A stretch of 64,000 nucleotides of DNA from a bacterium UBA3756 (lineage in GTDB: Bacteria > Bacteroidota > Bacteroidia > Bacteroidales > Bacteroidaceae). The stretch lies in NCBI GenBank assembly GCA_002371695.1, contig DFGG01000109.1:9225-73224 (forward strand). The letters are read 5' to 3'. Position numbers and translations under genes: made by a program. Every line of letters starts with the position of its first letter. Within the stretch, counting starts at the first letter, position 1. The notes below the pieces were generated by a model, which made no database searches, had not been told where the DNA came from, and was given only the letters and a program-made list of their open reading frames with translations. Shown here in pieces: positions 9,477 through 17,487 of the stretch.

Positions 9477-10020
9477 TAATATTTATTGGGAAGCTTTCCG
9501 CACCTTCTTTCACATTGGCATATTCACCCTCGGTGGTGGATATGCCATGATTCCTTTGATAGAAGAAGAGGTGGTCAACCGCCATAAATGGGTGGAGAAA
9601 GAGGAAATGCTTGATTTGATTGCCATTGCCCAGAGTTGTCCGGGCGTATTTGCCATCAATATTGCTATCTTCATCGGATACAAACTGAGAAAGACTCGCG
9701 GTGCCATCGCTACGGCGCTAGGCACGGCACTGCCCTCTTTTCTCATCATCCTAGCCATCGCCATCTTTTTTAAGCAGTTTGAGGATAACAAGATTGTGGC
9801 AGCCATCTTCCGCGGCATTCGTCCAGCCGTAGTAGCCTTGATTGCCGTGCCCACTTTTCGCCTCGCCCAGAGCGCAAAAATCGGATGGGCCAACTGTTGG
9901 ATTCCCGTCGCTTGTGCCCTCGCCATCTGGGCACTTGGCGTCTCACCTATTTATATTATTATCATTGCAGCCGTAGCTGGCTACATCTATGGCATGTACA
10001 TTAAACCTACAGAGACATGA
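9469..10020 (+). CDS. Chromate transporter family protein, first half of a two-gene pair
   Basis: A 183-residue membrane protein of the short-chain CHR family. It has the glycine-rich signature FTLGGGYAMIPLIEEEV near the N-terminus, the conserved segment SCPGVFAINIAIFIGY, and several hydrophobic segments. Short-chain CHR proteins usually work in pairs of opposite membrane orientation, and its partner follows directly. The ATG at 9469 overlaps the purL stop by 8 bases, which suggests translational coupling; an upstream in-frame start at 9430 lies deep in purL and was rejected. Chromate is the named substrate of the family, but the real substrate here is not known. Confidence 0.85.
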   Translation: MLNNIYWEAFRTFFHIGIFTLGGGYAMIPLIEEEVVNRHKWVEKEEMLDLIAIAQSCPGVFAINIAIFIGYKLRKTRGAIATALGTALPSFLIILAIAIFFKQFEDNKIVAAIFRGIRPAVVALIAVPTFRLAQSAKIGWANCWIPVACALAIWALGVSPIYIIIIAAVAGYIYGMYIKPTET

Positions 10021-10592
10021 TTTTTCTATCGTTGTTCATTACCTTCTTTGAGATAGGACTCTTTGGTTTCGGTGGTGGCTATGGCATGCTCTCGCTCATT
10101 CAGCATGAGACTGTTGAGACGCACCACTGGCTCTCTACAGCAGAATTCACAGACATTGTGGCCATCTCACAGATGACTCCTGGCCCCATCGGCATCAACT
10201 CCGCCACCTACTGCGGTTATACGGCCATCCATAATGCGGGTTATGGCAATATGATGGCCATCCTCGGCTCTGCCACCTCTACTTTCGCTTTGGTGCTGCC
10301 GTCACTTATCTTGATGATACTCATCAGTAAGATGTTCATGAAGTATATGAACACCCACCTGGTACAATCTATCTTTATCGGACTCCGACCTGCTGTTGTG
10401 GGACTCCTGGCAGCTGCGACCTTGCTACTCTGCAACAAGGAGAATTTTTCCACCCCGATGGAAAATCCGTGGCAGTTCTTCATCAGTTGTGCCCTACTCA
10501 TAGCTACCGCCTTTGGCACAGGCTACCTGAAAATCAACCCCATCCGCATGATCTGCTATGCAGGCTTAGCGGGACTACTACTGCTATATTAA
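10017..10592 (+). CDS. Chromate transporter family protein, second half of a two-gene pair
   Basis: A 191-residue membrane protein paralogous to the preceding gene, with FGFGGGYGMLSLIQHE near the N-terminus and MTPGPIGINSATYCGY in the middle. Its ATG overlaps the previous stop as ATGA, typical of a co-translated pair. The two together should make the equivalent of a full-length ChrA-type transporter. The operon ends at a strong hairpin a few bases after the stop. Confidence 0.85.
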   Translation: MIFLSLFITFFEIGLFGFGGGYGMLSLIQHETVETHHWLSTAEFTDIVAISQMTPGPIGINSATYCGYTAIHNAGYGNMMAILGSATSTFALVLPSLILMILISKMFMKYMNTHLVQSIFIGLRPAVVGLLAAATLLLCNKENFSTPMENPWQFFISCALLIATAFGTGYLKINPIRMICYAGLAGLLLLY

Positions 10593-10596
10593 CGAT

Positions 10597-10623
10597 AAAG
10601 GCTTCGGAGATTCCGAAGCCTTT
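10597..10623. terminator. Bidirectional hairpin terminator between chromate transporter and GH43 genes
   Basis: A perfect 12-bp stem (AAAGGCTTCGGA at 10597-10608 pairing with 10612-10623) with a 3-base loop. It is flanked by A/T runs so it can end transcription from both sides of this convergent junction. Confidence 0.85.
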
Positions 10624-10634
10624 ATTTTCTTTCA

Positions 10635-12725
10635 TCATTCTTCCCAGCGCAGGACTGCACCGTTCCGACGTGCGGGGTCAGCACCAACGAAATCCATCGA
10701 ATAGGGGCTACCCGTGGTAGGACTCTTGCCGATATACTTATGCGTGCGCATCGACATGAGCATGAACTCGTGGTTCAGATAGTCTTGCCAAAGGAACACC
10801 TCGGCCTTCGATTCATCCGCTGTCAGGCGCACATCACCAGCAATACCATAACCAGCACAGAAGACATAACGACCATCTTCGCACCGCAGGATGACCTTAC
10901 CCTGTCCTTTGTCAATGATACGGAAGCGGGTCAGTTTAGAGTGGTCCTTGACATCTGTATCATAGAGCAGCCCATGCTCCAAGGCAATGGCAGGCTTGCC
11001 GGTAGCGAGGTTGATGATGCGGAATGACTTGCCATAGGGGATATTGCTGCTACGGTCGGCCATCGGCTCCTCGACCGTAAAATTATCGAATTCGGCATAT
11101 CCGCCTTTCGCACCCTTATGATTGAAAGTAAACAGCGCATGGCGAGAGCCTTGAAAAGATATCAACTGATAACTCAAGGGCATCTCACGCCCCAGCTGCT
11201 TGAAATCTGTACCATTAAGTGAATATTCGTAATGCGCACGGTCGTGATCGTAGTCACCCACCATACGAAGGAAGATCTTATCACCGTTGAATGGGGTGTC
11301 AATGGTGTCGTTGGTGGCCTGCTCGAAACAGCGCAGGGTCAATTGCCTGCCATCCTTCACGATGCCAATCCACGAGCAGGGTACATTGATATTACCCAGT
11401 CCAGCCACATCGCCATCTTTCAGTCCCTTCGTGTACAATTCAACAGTGGTGATAGAGGTAGGGCCGATGACGCGCTGTGTTAGCGAATTCCTGGCCCACA
11501 TCAGCTGTTCGGCAGGCATCGACAGCAGGCGAAGACGACCATTCTTCAAACTCCACTTCGTGTCGTCGGGATTATGATTCCACTGCCATACGCGACCAAG
11601 TGCCTTCCCGTTGAAGTTCTCACTGCGCTCATAAGGAGCCTTAGCCTGACTGGCATCAGCAACGCTTCCAGGAATATTCGGTTTCATCCAAGTGCGAGGT
11701 GCACGACCAAGATTTCCTTCTAGTCCCAACATAGGCCAACCGTCTTTCCAAGTAATCGGTGCAAGGGTGACAGTACGACCGATGGAATGGAAATCCATCA
11801 TCAGCAGTGCCCACCATTGTCCGCTCTGGTCTTCGACGATGCCACCCTGATGGATATTGGTACAAGCCGTGGCATCCTTATCCACTTCAGGGATACCGAA
11901 CTTCGTACCATCATGTCCGATGCGATACTGCTCACCTCTAGGCACCTGTGTCAACGGCGCCTGATGATAGCCGAAAGTCTCGTCGGCAGTAATGGTGATG
12001 GTCTCGTAGGGGCCCCAGATGCTCTTCGAACGAGAACAAAGCGTTCGCCCGTTGGGTCGATAGTCGGTAGATATCAGATAGTACATCCCATTGATCTTAT
12101 ACATGTGATGACCCTCTCCCACTGCATTGCCTTCGGGGATAATCGTGCGTTCTGTCTCCTCGATAGGACCGCTCATATCTGACTTCAGCTCCGTACATTT
12201 CACTTCACCGTAGCCGTGAATGGCATAAATTTTCCCATCGTCATCGAAAAGTACGCTAAGATCATAGATACGTCCTTGCATGTTATGGTGCTTCCATGGA
12301 CCCCGAATATCCTTGGCAGTATAGCATTGCAAGCCCTTGCCGTTGATATTTGTAAACACATAGAACTGCCCATTCGCATAGCGAATAGCAGGTGCCCAGA
12401 CTCCCTGACCGTAGATCTCCTGATGGTTCTTCAGCGAAAAGGCATCGTCGTCGAAATCGAAGCGGTCAAAGCAATAGCTGATATTCTCCCAGTTCACCAG
12501 GTCCTTGGAATGGAGGATAACAAGTCCCGGTACGGCATGCATCGTAGTACCGGCCAGATAGTAGTCATCACCCACGCGCAGGATATCTGGGTCAGAGAAC
12601 TCGTCGTAGAAGAGCGGATTTGTAAAGGTTCCGTTACCATTGTCAGCCGTCCATGACTTGGACTGCGCCAAGCCAGTCAGGCTACATGCCATCAGCATAA
12701 AAAATAGTAGTTGTCTCATTGTCAT
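10635..12725 (-). CDS. GH43 family glycoside hydrolase (beta-xylosidase / alpha-L-arabinofuranosidase type) with extra C-terminal modules
   Basis: A 696-residue secreted enzyme with a signal peptide ending near TGLAQ (about residue 21). The GH43 five-blade propeller covers about residues 30-340: the catalytic base Asp45 is in FSDPDIL, a second carboxylate is in DLSVLFDDDG, and the likely acid Glu is in GEGHHMYKING. A beta-sandwich typical of GH43 xylosidases follows (about 360-550). The last 140 residues (from about SFRIINLATGKP) look like a separate beta-rich, possibly sugar-binding module. The start could also be the ATG 6 bp downstream. Together with the two arabinanases nearby it fits arabinan or arabinoxylan side-chain removal. 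Exact linkage specificity cannot be read from sequence. Confidence 0.85.
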   Translation of the reverse strand: MTMRQLLFFMLMACSLTGLAQSKSWTADNGNGTFTNPLFYDEFSDPDILRVGDDYYLAGTTMHAVPGLVILHSKDLVNWENISYCFDRFDFDDDAFSLKNHQEIYGQGVWAPAIRYANGQFYVFTNINGKGLQCYTAKDIRGPWKHHNMQGRIYDLSVLFDDDGKIYAIHGYGEVKCTELKSDMSGPIEETERTIIPEGNAVGEGHHMYKINGMYYLISTDYRPNGRTLCSRSKSIWGPYETITITADETFGYHQAPLTQVPRGEQYRIGHDGTKFGIPEVDKDATACTNIHQGGIVEDQSGQWWALLMMDFHSIGRTVTLAPITWKDGWPMLGLEGNLGRAPRTWMKPNIPGSVADASQAKAPYERSENFNGKALGRVWQWNHNPDDTKWSLKNGRLRLLSMPAEQLMWARNSLTQRVIGPTSITTVELYTKGLKDGDVAGLGNINVPCSWIGIVKDGRQLTLRCFEQATNDTIDTPFNGDKIFLRMVGDYDHDRAHYEYSLNGTDFKQLGREMPLSYQLISFQGSRHALFTFNHKGAKGGYAEFDNFTVEEPMADRSSNIPYGKSFRIINLATGKPAIALEHGLLYDTDVKDHSKLTRFRIIDKGQGKVILRCEDGRYVFCAGYGIAGDVRLTADESKAEVFLWQDYLNHEFMLMSMRTHKYIGKSPTTGSPYSMDFVGADPARRNGAVLRWEE

Positions 12726-12952
12726 CTGTTCGTTAAATTATTTTTCAATCACATTATTGCCTTATTTCATCTGTTCTAATATCACGTAAATATCGTTATA
12801 TATTATAACGCACACACTACCTCTTTATTATAATCGACTAGTGCATTTATTGTAAAAGGGGCTCTGGGGTTTGCCATAAGGGTGGTATTGCTCACCGAAA
12901 CTACCCGTTTTGAAATATCAGCAATAATATGACTGATATCAAGTTTTTTTTG

Positions 12953-12960
12953 TAATTTTG
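12953..12960 (+). promoter_or_regulatory. -7 promoter element for the GH43 arabinanase gene
   Basis: TAATTTTG matches TAnnTTTG and ends 23 bp before the ATG at 12984. The rest of the 258-bp divergent gap shows no clear operator and no -7 element for the leftward GH43 gene. Confidence 0.55.
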
Positions 12961-12983
12961 CAACCGATAAACAAAAACTAATT

Positions 12984-14027
12984 ATGGAAATGAATAGGTT
13001 CTTTTTATTGGCAACATTTTGTCTATGCATCTCACTGTGCGCAGAGGCACAGCCTCGCCATTTCAAACACGAGTCATTCACCACTGAGACACCGATGGTA
13101 CACGATCCCGTCATGGCATATGAGGATAGTACCTATCATATCTATGCAACGGGGATGGGAATCTCTCACATGACCTCAAAGGACCGAAAGACCTGGACGG
13201 TGAAGGCCGAGCCTGTGATGAGTGTCATTCCAAAGTGGGCAATGGACTCTGTGCCAGGTTTCCGTCTTCACGTTTGGGCGCCCGACGTGATTAAGTATCA
13301 CGGCAAATGGTGGCTCGCCTACAGCTGTTCGACCTTTGGCAAAAACGGTTCTGCCATCGGTCTGCTGAGTAATCGTTCACTATCATTCCCTGTCTGGGAG
13401 GATGAGGGTTGCATCGTTACATCTCGCGAGAAACGAGACAACTGGAACGCCATCGATCCTAACTTCGTCGTTGATGATCAAGACCAACCTTGGCTTGTAT
13501 GGGGATCCTTCTGGGATGGTATCCAACTGGCTCGCCTCAATACGACAATGCACATCGCCAAAGGCGAGAAGCCTCGTACGATTGCCCGTCGCTATGACCC
13601 AAGCTATAAGCCTGCAGAGCCCAACCCAACCTCAAAATATGCGGGTACAAATGCCATCGAGGCACCGTTTATCTTCAAGCATGGTGGCTGGTATTATCTG
13701 TTTGTATCGTGGGACTATTGCTGCCGAGGTGAGAAAAGCACCTACCGGGTTGCCGTAGGGCGAAGCAAGACTGTCGATGGACCCTATCTCGACCGTGAAG
13801 GCAAAGACATGGCTAACGGTGGTGGAACGCTTTTCATCGAAGGCGACAAGAAGACGTTTGAAGCAGCAGGTCACTGTGCAGCCTATACCATCAACAAAGA
13901 GGACATCTTCATCTGTCACGGCTATAGCACTGCCCATAAGGGAGCTGCCATCCTCATCCAGCGACCTATCAGTTGGACGGCTGATGGTTGGCCGGAACTA
14001 GTTTCTTGCGCAGGGTCAAGACGTTAA
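12984..14027 (+). CDS. GH43 family endo-1,5-alpha-L-arabinanase
   Basis: A 347-residue single-domain secreted enzyme with a signal peptide ending near CAEAQ. The GH43 base Asp is in MVHDPVMAYEDS, the second carboxylate is in NAIDPNFVVDD, and the acid Glu is in NAIEAPFIFKHGGWYYLF. The SWDYCCRG motif that follows is typical of arabinanases. It should cut internal alpha-1,5 bonds of arabinan. The start could be the ATG at 12984 or 12990. Its last 59 bases overlap the 3' end of the convergent SpoIIE gene, so the C-terminal SCAGSRR is encoded inside the other gene. Confidence 0.88.
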   Translation: MEMNRFFLLATFCLCISLCAEAQPRHFKHESFTTETPMVHDPVMAYEDSTYHIYATGMGISHMTSKDRKTWTVKAEPVMSVIPKWAMDSVPGFRLHVWAPDVIKYHGKWWLAYSCSTFGKNGSAIGLLSNRSLSFPVWEDEGCIVTSREKRDNWNAIDPNFVVDDQDQPWLVWGSFWDGIQLARLNTTMHIAKGEKPRTIARRYDPSYKPAEPNPTSKYAGTNAIEAPFIFKHGGWYYLFVSWDYCCRGEKSTYRVAVGRSKTVDGPYLDREGKDMANGGGTLFIEGDKKTFEAAGHCAAYTINKEDIFICHGYSTAHKGAAILIQRPISWTADGWPELVSCAGSRR

Positions 14028-16422
14028 AACCACCTATGCGCTCATAGTTCACACTATCCATCAACTGGCGCACGAGGAAGATACCAAGACCACCGATTGA
14101 ACGCTCCTCTGCAGACAATGTCGTGTCAACGGCAGCTACCGTTGTGGGATCAAAGCGTTTGCCATTGTCGGAGATGACAAACTTCAGTCTGACATCATTC
14201 GCCTGCACTTCAATATTCACATTACCCTTCGTTCCCTCCGGATAAGCATAGTTCATCACGTTTACTACAGCCTCTTCTATGGCAAGGTTCATCTGCATAC
14301 TGGTGGCCTCGTCGAAGCCCATGGCCTCACACACATGATCGACGAATTCTGCCAGCTGCGGCACTTCCTCAATATCATTGCTCAGAGTGATACTCCGCTG
14401 ATAACGCACATCAAGTTGGTGCTTCGTATATTGAATGGCGAGCAACGTCAGGTCATCGCTCTGCTCTGCCCCATTCACAAACTCTTTTACCGCCTTTGTC
14501 ATGTCCTCCACAAGACGGGCTGGCGTGTGATGGTTCGCCTCCAATGCCTTACGCGTGACTTCTATAATCCGCTCCTCCGCAAACAGGGCATGGTCAAGAT
14601 TCTCTGCCTCGGTCAGTCCGTCGGTATAGAGGAAGATGGTGGTATTCGGGTCGATCAGCGTTTCCTGGGCAACGAATTTCCAGTCATCCATCACGCCGAG
14701 AGGCAGATTTGATTCACACGGTAGCATACCCATGTTCGAACCAATCAGCAATGGCGAGTCATGACCAGCATTACAATAGCGCAGGCGCCCCGTCGGCAGA
14801 TCAAGCACACCTAAGAAGAGCGTCACAAACATATTTGAGTCATTGCCTTCACTCATCGTCTCATTCAAACGAGCGACAATACGTTCTGGCTGTGACTCAT
14901 GCGCAGAGACCGTACGGAATTGCGCACGTGTGACAGCCATCACCAGGGCCGCAGGCACTCCCTTACCCGAGACGTCACCGATACAGAAGAACAATTTCTC
15001 GTCGCGGATGAAGAAATCAAAGAGGTCGCCACCCACCGCTTTCGCCGGTGTCAGCTGACCATAGATGTCAATATCATCGCGCTCCGGATAGGCAGGGAAT
15101 ATCTTCGGCAGCATCGACATCTGAATGTCACTGGCAACCTTCAGCTCACTCTCGATAGCCGCCTTTGAGGATGTGGTCTGTCGCAGCTCTTCCATTTGTT
15201 CACGCAACGAGACCTGCATCAAGGAGAACGACTGCCTAAGACGGGCCATTTCATCTTTGGTCTTAATATCAGGCAATGTTGCATTCAGATTACCCTTTGC
15301 GACCTCATCGGCAGAAATGGCAAAACGAGCCAACGGTCTTGTAATACGTTTCACCACTGAGTTACAGATCAAGAAGAGCACCACCAGTCCGGCCAGCATA
15401 ATGAAAATAATCAGGAAGGTGAGGAGACGCGAACTACCATAAATAATACTGGCCGGCATCACTGTCGCCATCGACCACCCTGTTCGCTCGATGGGCGCAT
15501 AGCAAATAAGGAAATTGATACCGTCTCGATTAATTTCACGCATACCCGACAGACCATCCACCATATCATAACCAATCTGCATATCCACCGAGTCGTTGTT
15601 CTCCATCGAATAGGTGAAATAGGTATCACTGAGGATACGCTCACTCATGGGATGTGTGATATAGCTAGCTCCCCGGCCGATAATAAACGAGTAGGCATGA
15701 TTCGATAAGAACTCCTCTCCCATCTCCACGCCGACCGTATCTTCGACCTGCTCGCCTAGAAGTTTACTGTTCAATTCGATGTCACTCTTCCTCACCAGTT
15801 CTCTCAGCCAGTTCAGCGACACGTCAGCTGTAAGGACAGCAATCATGTTACCAGCCTTATCATACACAGGGTACGAATAGGTGGTCATCATCTGCTCACC
15901 ACCACCCGTGTCGTAATAAGGTTCGCTCCAGTAGTTCTTCTTCAACAACTTCGGAATCTGATACCAGTCCATACTATGATATTCATACTCTGATGTCCCC
16001 AACTGTTTCGTAGCGATAGTACCGTTCACGGTCCGGTAGGCATAAGGTGAGAAAAGTTTACCCTTCTGAGGAAAGTAGTTGGGCTCAAAAGCTATCGCAG
16101 AACCTATGATGCTAGGGTTACGTTCCAGTACTTGACGTACCACGCCATATAACAAGTCTGGTTTATCCAAGTGATCCAACACCTCAGGAGCCACATTTTC
16201 GATAGCACCCTCCACACCTACAAGCACACTGTTAATGCGTTGGTTGGCAATCTCTATCCTGCTCTTCGCATTCTCCTCTGAGCTGTTCAGGAACGCCTTA
16301 CGCGTGACATTGGTAATGACGAGGGTAACGATTGTGAAAACAGCCACTACCGTCAGCATGACCCACAGCGTCAGCCTCGCATGTAGCGAATGTGATATTT
16401 TATGCAATCTTGATATGATCAT
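13969..16422 (-). CDS. Transmembrane SpoIIE-type PP2C phosphatase with Cache-like sensor, HAMP and HATPase domains
   Basis: An 817-residue signalling protein. A first membrane helix at about residues 16-40 is followed by a large extracytoplasmic Cache-like sensor (about 45-330) containing MDWYQIPKLL and YSYPVYDKAGNMIAVLTADV. A second helix is at about 333-357 and a HAMP linker at about 355-407. A SpoIIE/PP2C phosphatase follows (about 430-650; metal motifs VGGDLFDFF, IGDVSGKGVPAAL, LYTDGLTEAE). A C-terminal RsbW-like HATPase is at about 690-810 (N box IEEAVVNVMNYAYP, then DNGKRFDP and GGLGIFLVRQ). It thus combines the RsbU-like and RsbW-like activities of partner switching in one chain. Its start overlaps the stop of the binding-protein gene as ATGA, so the pair is translationally coupled. 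No anti-sigma antagonist or sigma factor lies nearby. Confidence 0.9.
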   Translation of the reverse strand: MIISRLHKISHSLHARLTLWVMLTVVAVFTIVTLVITNVTRKAFLNSSEENAKSRIEIANQRINSVLVGVEGAIENVAPEVLDHLDKPDLLYGVVRQVLERNPSIIGSAIAFEPNYFPQKGKLFSPYAYRTVNGTIATKQLGTSEYEYHSMDWYQIPKLLKKNYWSEPYYDTGGGEQMMTTYSYPVYDKAGNMIAVLTADVSLNWLRELVRKSDIELNSKLLGEQVEDTVGVEMGEEFLSNHAYSFIIGRGASYITHPMSERILSDTYFTYSMENNDSVDMQIGYDMVDGLSGMREINRDGINFLICYAPIERTGWSMATVMPASIIYGSSRLLTFLIIFIMLAGLVVLFLICNSVVKRITRPLARFAISADEVAKGNLNATLPDIKTKDEMARLRQSFSLMQVSLREQMEELRQTTSSKAAIESELKVASDIQMSMLPKIFPAYPERDDIDIYGQLTPAKAVGGDLFDFFIRDEKLFFCIGDVSGKGVPAALVMAVTRAQFRTVSAHESQPERIVARLNETMSEGNDSNMFVTLFLGVLDLPTGRLRYCNAGHDSPLLIGSNMGMLPCESNLPLGVMDDWKFVAQETLIDPNTTIFLYTDGLTEAENLDHALFAEERIIEVTRKALEANHHTPARLVEDMTKAVKEFVNGAEQSDDLTLLAIQYTKHQLDVRYQRSITLSNDIEEVPQLAEFVDHVCEAMGFDEATSMQMNLAIEEAVVNVMNYAYPEGTKGNVNIEVQANDVRLKFVISDNGKRFDPTTVAAVDTTLSAEERSIGGLGIFLVRQLMDSVNYERIGGFNVLTLRKKLVPANHQPSN

Positions 16423-17366
16423 AATTGTGTTATCTGCCTATAAGTGATTCCCTTTTTGATAAGTCCACTCTCCAACAAGATGCGATTGGCCAGATCCAGC
16501 GAGTGCTGCTCCAACCTATAGGAACGTTTGCCTGTATCCTTATCAGCCACTTGCTTCAGAATTTCCTTCATCATCCACTCCTGTGAGATGATGTTGCCGC
16601 TAGTACCATCCTGCTTCATCGTAAGCATCACGATATCGAGCGCTTCCTCCGGATGCTCCACAGCCCACTCCCAGCCCTTACGGCTAGCCTCTACAAACTT
16701 CATCACGGTGTCCTTATTCTTATGATAGAAGTCGGCTGTCACATACACCCCGTCTTCCGGCACGTTATAACCGATATCACGCATATACAAGAGCTGATTA
16801 TCCTTGATGCGCTGTCCAGCCATCCTCAGTTGGAAAAGTTCATTATAGCTCATCGCCAACGTCGCATCGATGGCCTTGGAGATGAAAAGATTGATGCTCG
16901 AGAGGAAAGGGATCCACTCGATGCCAAGTTCGTATTTCTTATCCATAGCTATTGGAAGCTCACCGAAACCAACCCGCCAATAGCCCACCTTTTTGCCTTT
17001 CAGGCTCTCCTTGCCATTCAGCGGAGTGTGAGAAACGATCAATAGGTTGTTCTGCTGCGACACCTGCAGAATATTCACCAATTTAGCACCCTTGTCAATC
17101 AGCGTCATCGCCGTCACCAGGTTCAGTGTGGCAAATTGGCTGTCGCCCTCCAACAGATAGTCACTGCTCGCCTTCGAAGCGGAAGGATGCTTAATGGTCA
17201 CATCGAGCCCAGATTCCTGATAGAAGCCTTTACTACTGGCCACATAATAGCCCACGAACTGCGCCTGAGCAGTCCACTGCGGAGTGAACACCAGCTTTTG
17301 GGCTTTTATGATACCTGTGCTACAGAGTAGAAAGGCGAGACATAGCCATAGTTGTAACCTTTTCAT
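16419..17366 (-). CDS. Orphan NMT1/THI5-like periplasmic substrate-binding protein
   Basis: A 315-residue secreted protein with a signal peptide ending near GIIKAQ (about residue 23). The mature start, LVFTPQWTAQAQFVGYYVAS, followed by KGFYQESGLDVTI, is typical of the NMT1/THI5 family, which includes binding proteins for thiamine precursors, taurine and other small molecules. Further family features are the GYWRVGFGELPIAM region and the C-terminal helices around EASRKGWEWAVEHPEEALDI. No ABC permease or ATPase is adjacent. Instead the stop overlaps the start of the SpoIIE sensor phosphatase, so I infer it presents a ligand to that sensor rather than to a transporter. The ligand cannot be told from sequence. 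Confidence 0.85.
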   Translation of the reverse strand: MKRLQLWLCLAFLLCSTGIIKAQKLVFTPQWTAQAQFVGYYVASSKGFYQESGLDVTIKHPSASKASSDYLLEGDSQFATLNLVTAMTLIDKGAKLVNILQVSQQNNLLIVSHTPLNGKESLKGKKVGYWRVGFGELPIAMDKKYELGIEWIPFLSSINLFISKAIDATLAMSYNELFQLRMAGQRIKDNQLLYMRDIGYNVPEDGVYVTADFYHKNKDTVMKFVEASRKGWEWAVEHPEEALDIVMLTMKQDGTSGNIISQEWMMKEILKQVADKDTGKRSYRLEQHSLDLANRILLESGLIKKGITYRQITQL

Positions 17367-17388
17367 TCGTCAGTCATTTAGTTGTGGG

Positions 17389-17396
17389 CAAAGATA
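17389..17396 (-). promoter_or_regulatory. -7 promoter element for the binding protein-SpoIIE operon
   Basis: The minus strand reads TATCTTTG, a perfect TAnnTTTG, 23 bp upstream of the ATG. It is divergent from the M28 promoter at 17451-17458. Confidence 0.65.
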
Positions 17397-17450
17397 CAAC
17401 ATTTTTTTGGAAAAACCACAATACAAGATAAACTTATTAAAAAAATTCAC

Positions 17451-17458
17451 TATCTTTG
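17451..17458 (+). promoter_or_regulatory. -7 promoter element for the M28 peptidase gene
   Basis: TATCTTTG matches TAnnTTTG. With transcription starting a few bases later, an ATG at 17467 would have almost no leader, whereas the ATG at 17488 has about 25 bases and begins a clean signal peptide. Confidence 0.65.
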
Positions 17459-17487
17459 CAGACAAGATGTGTAAAAGCTATACCTAT

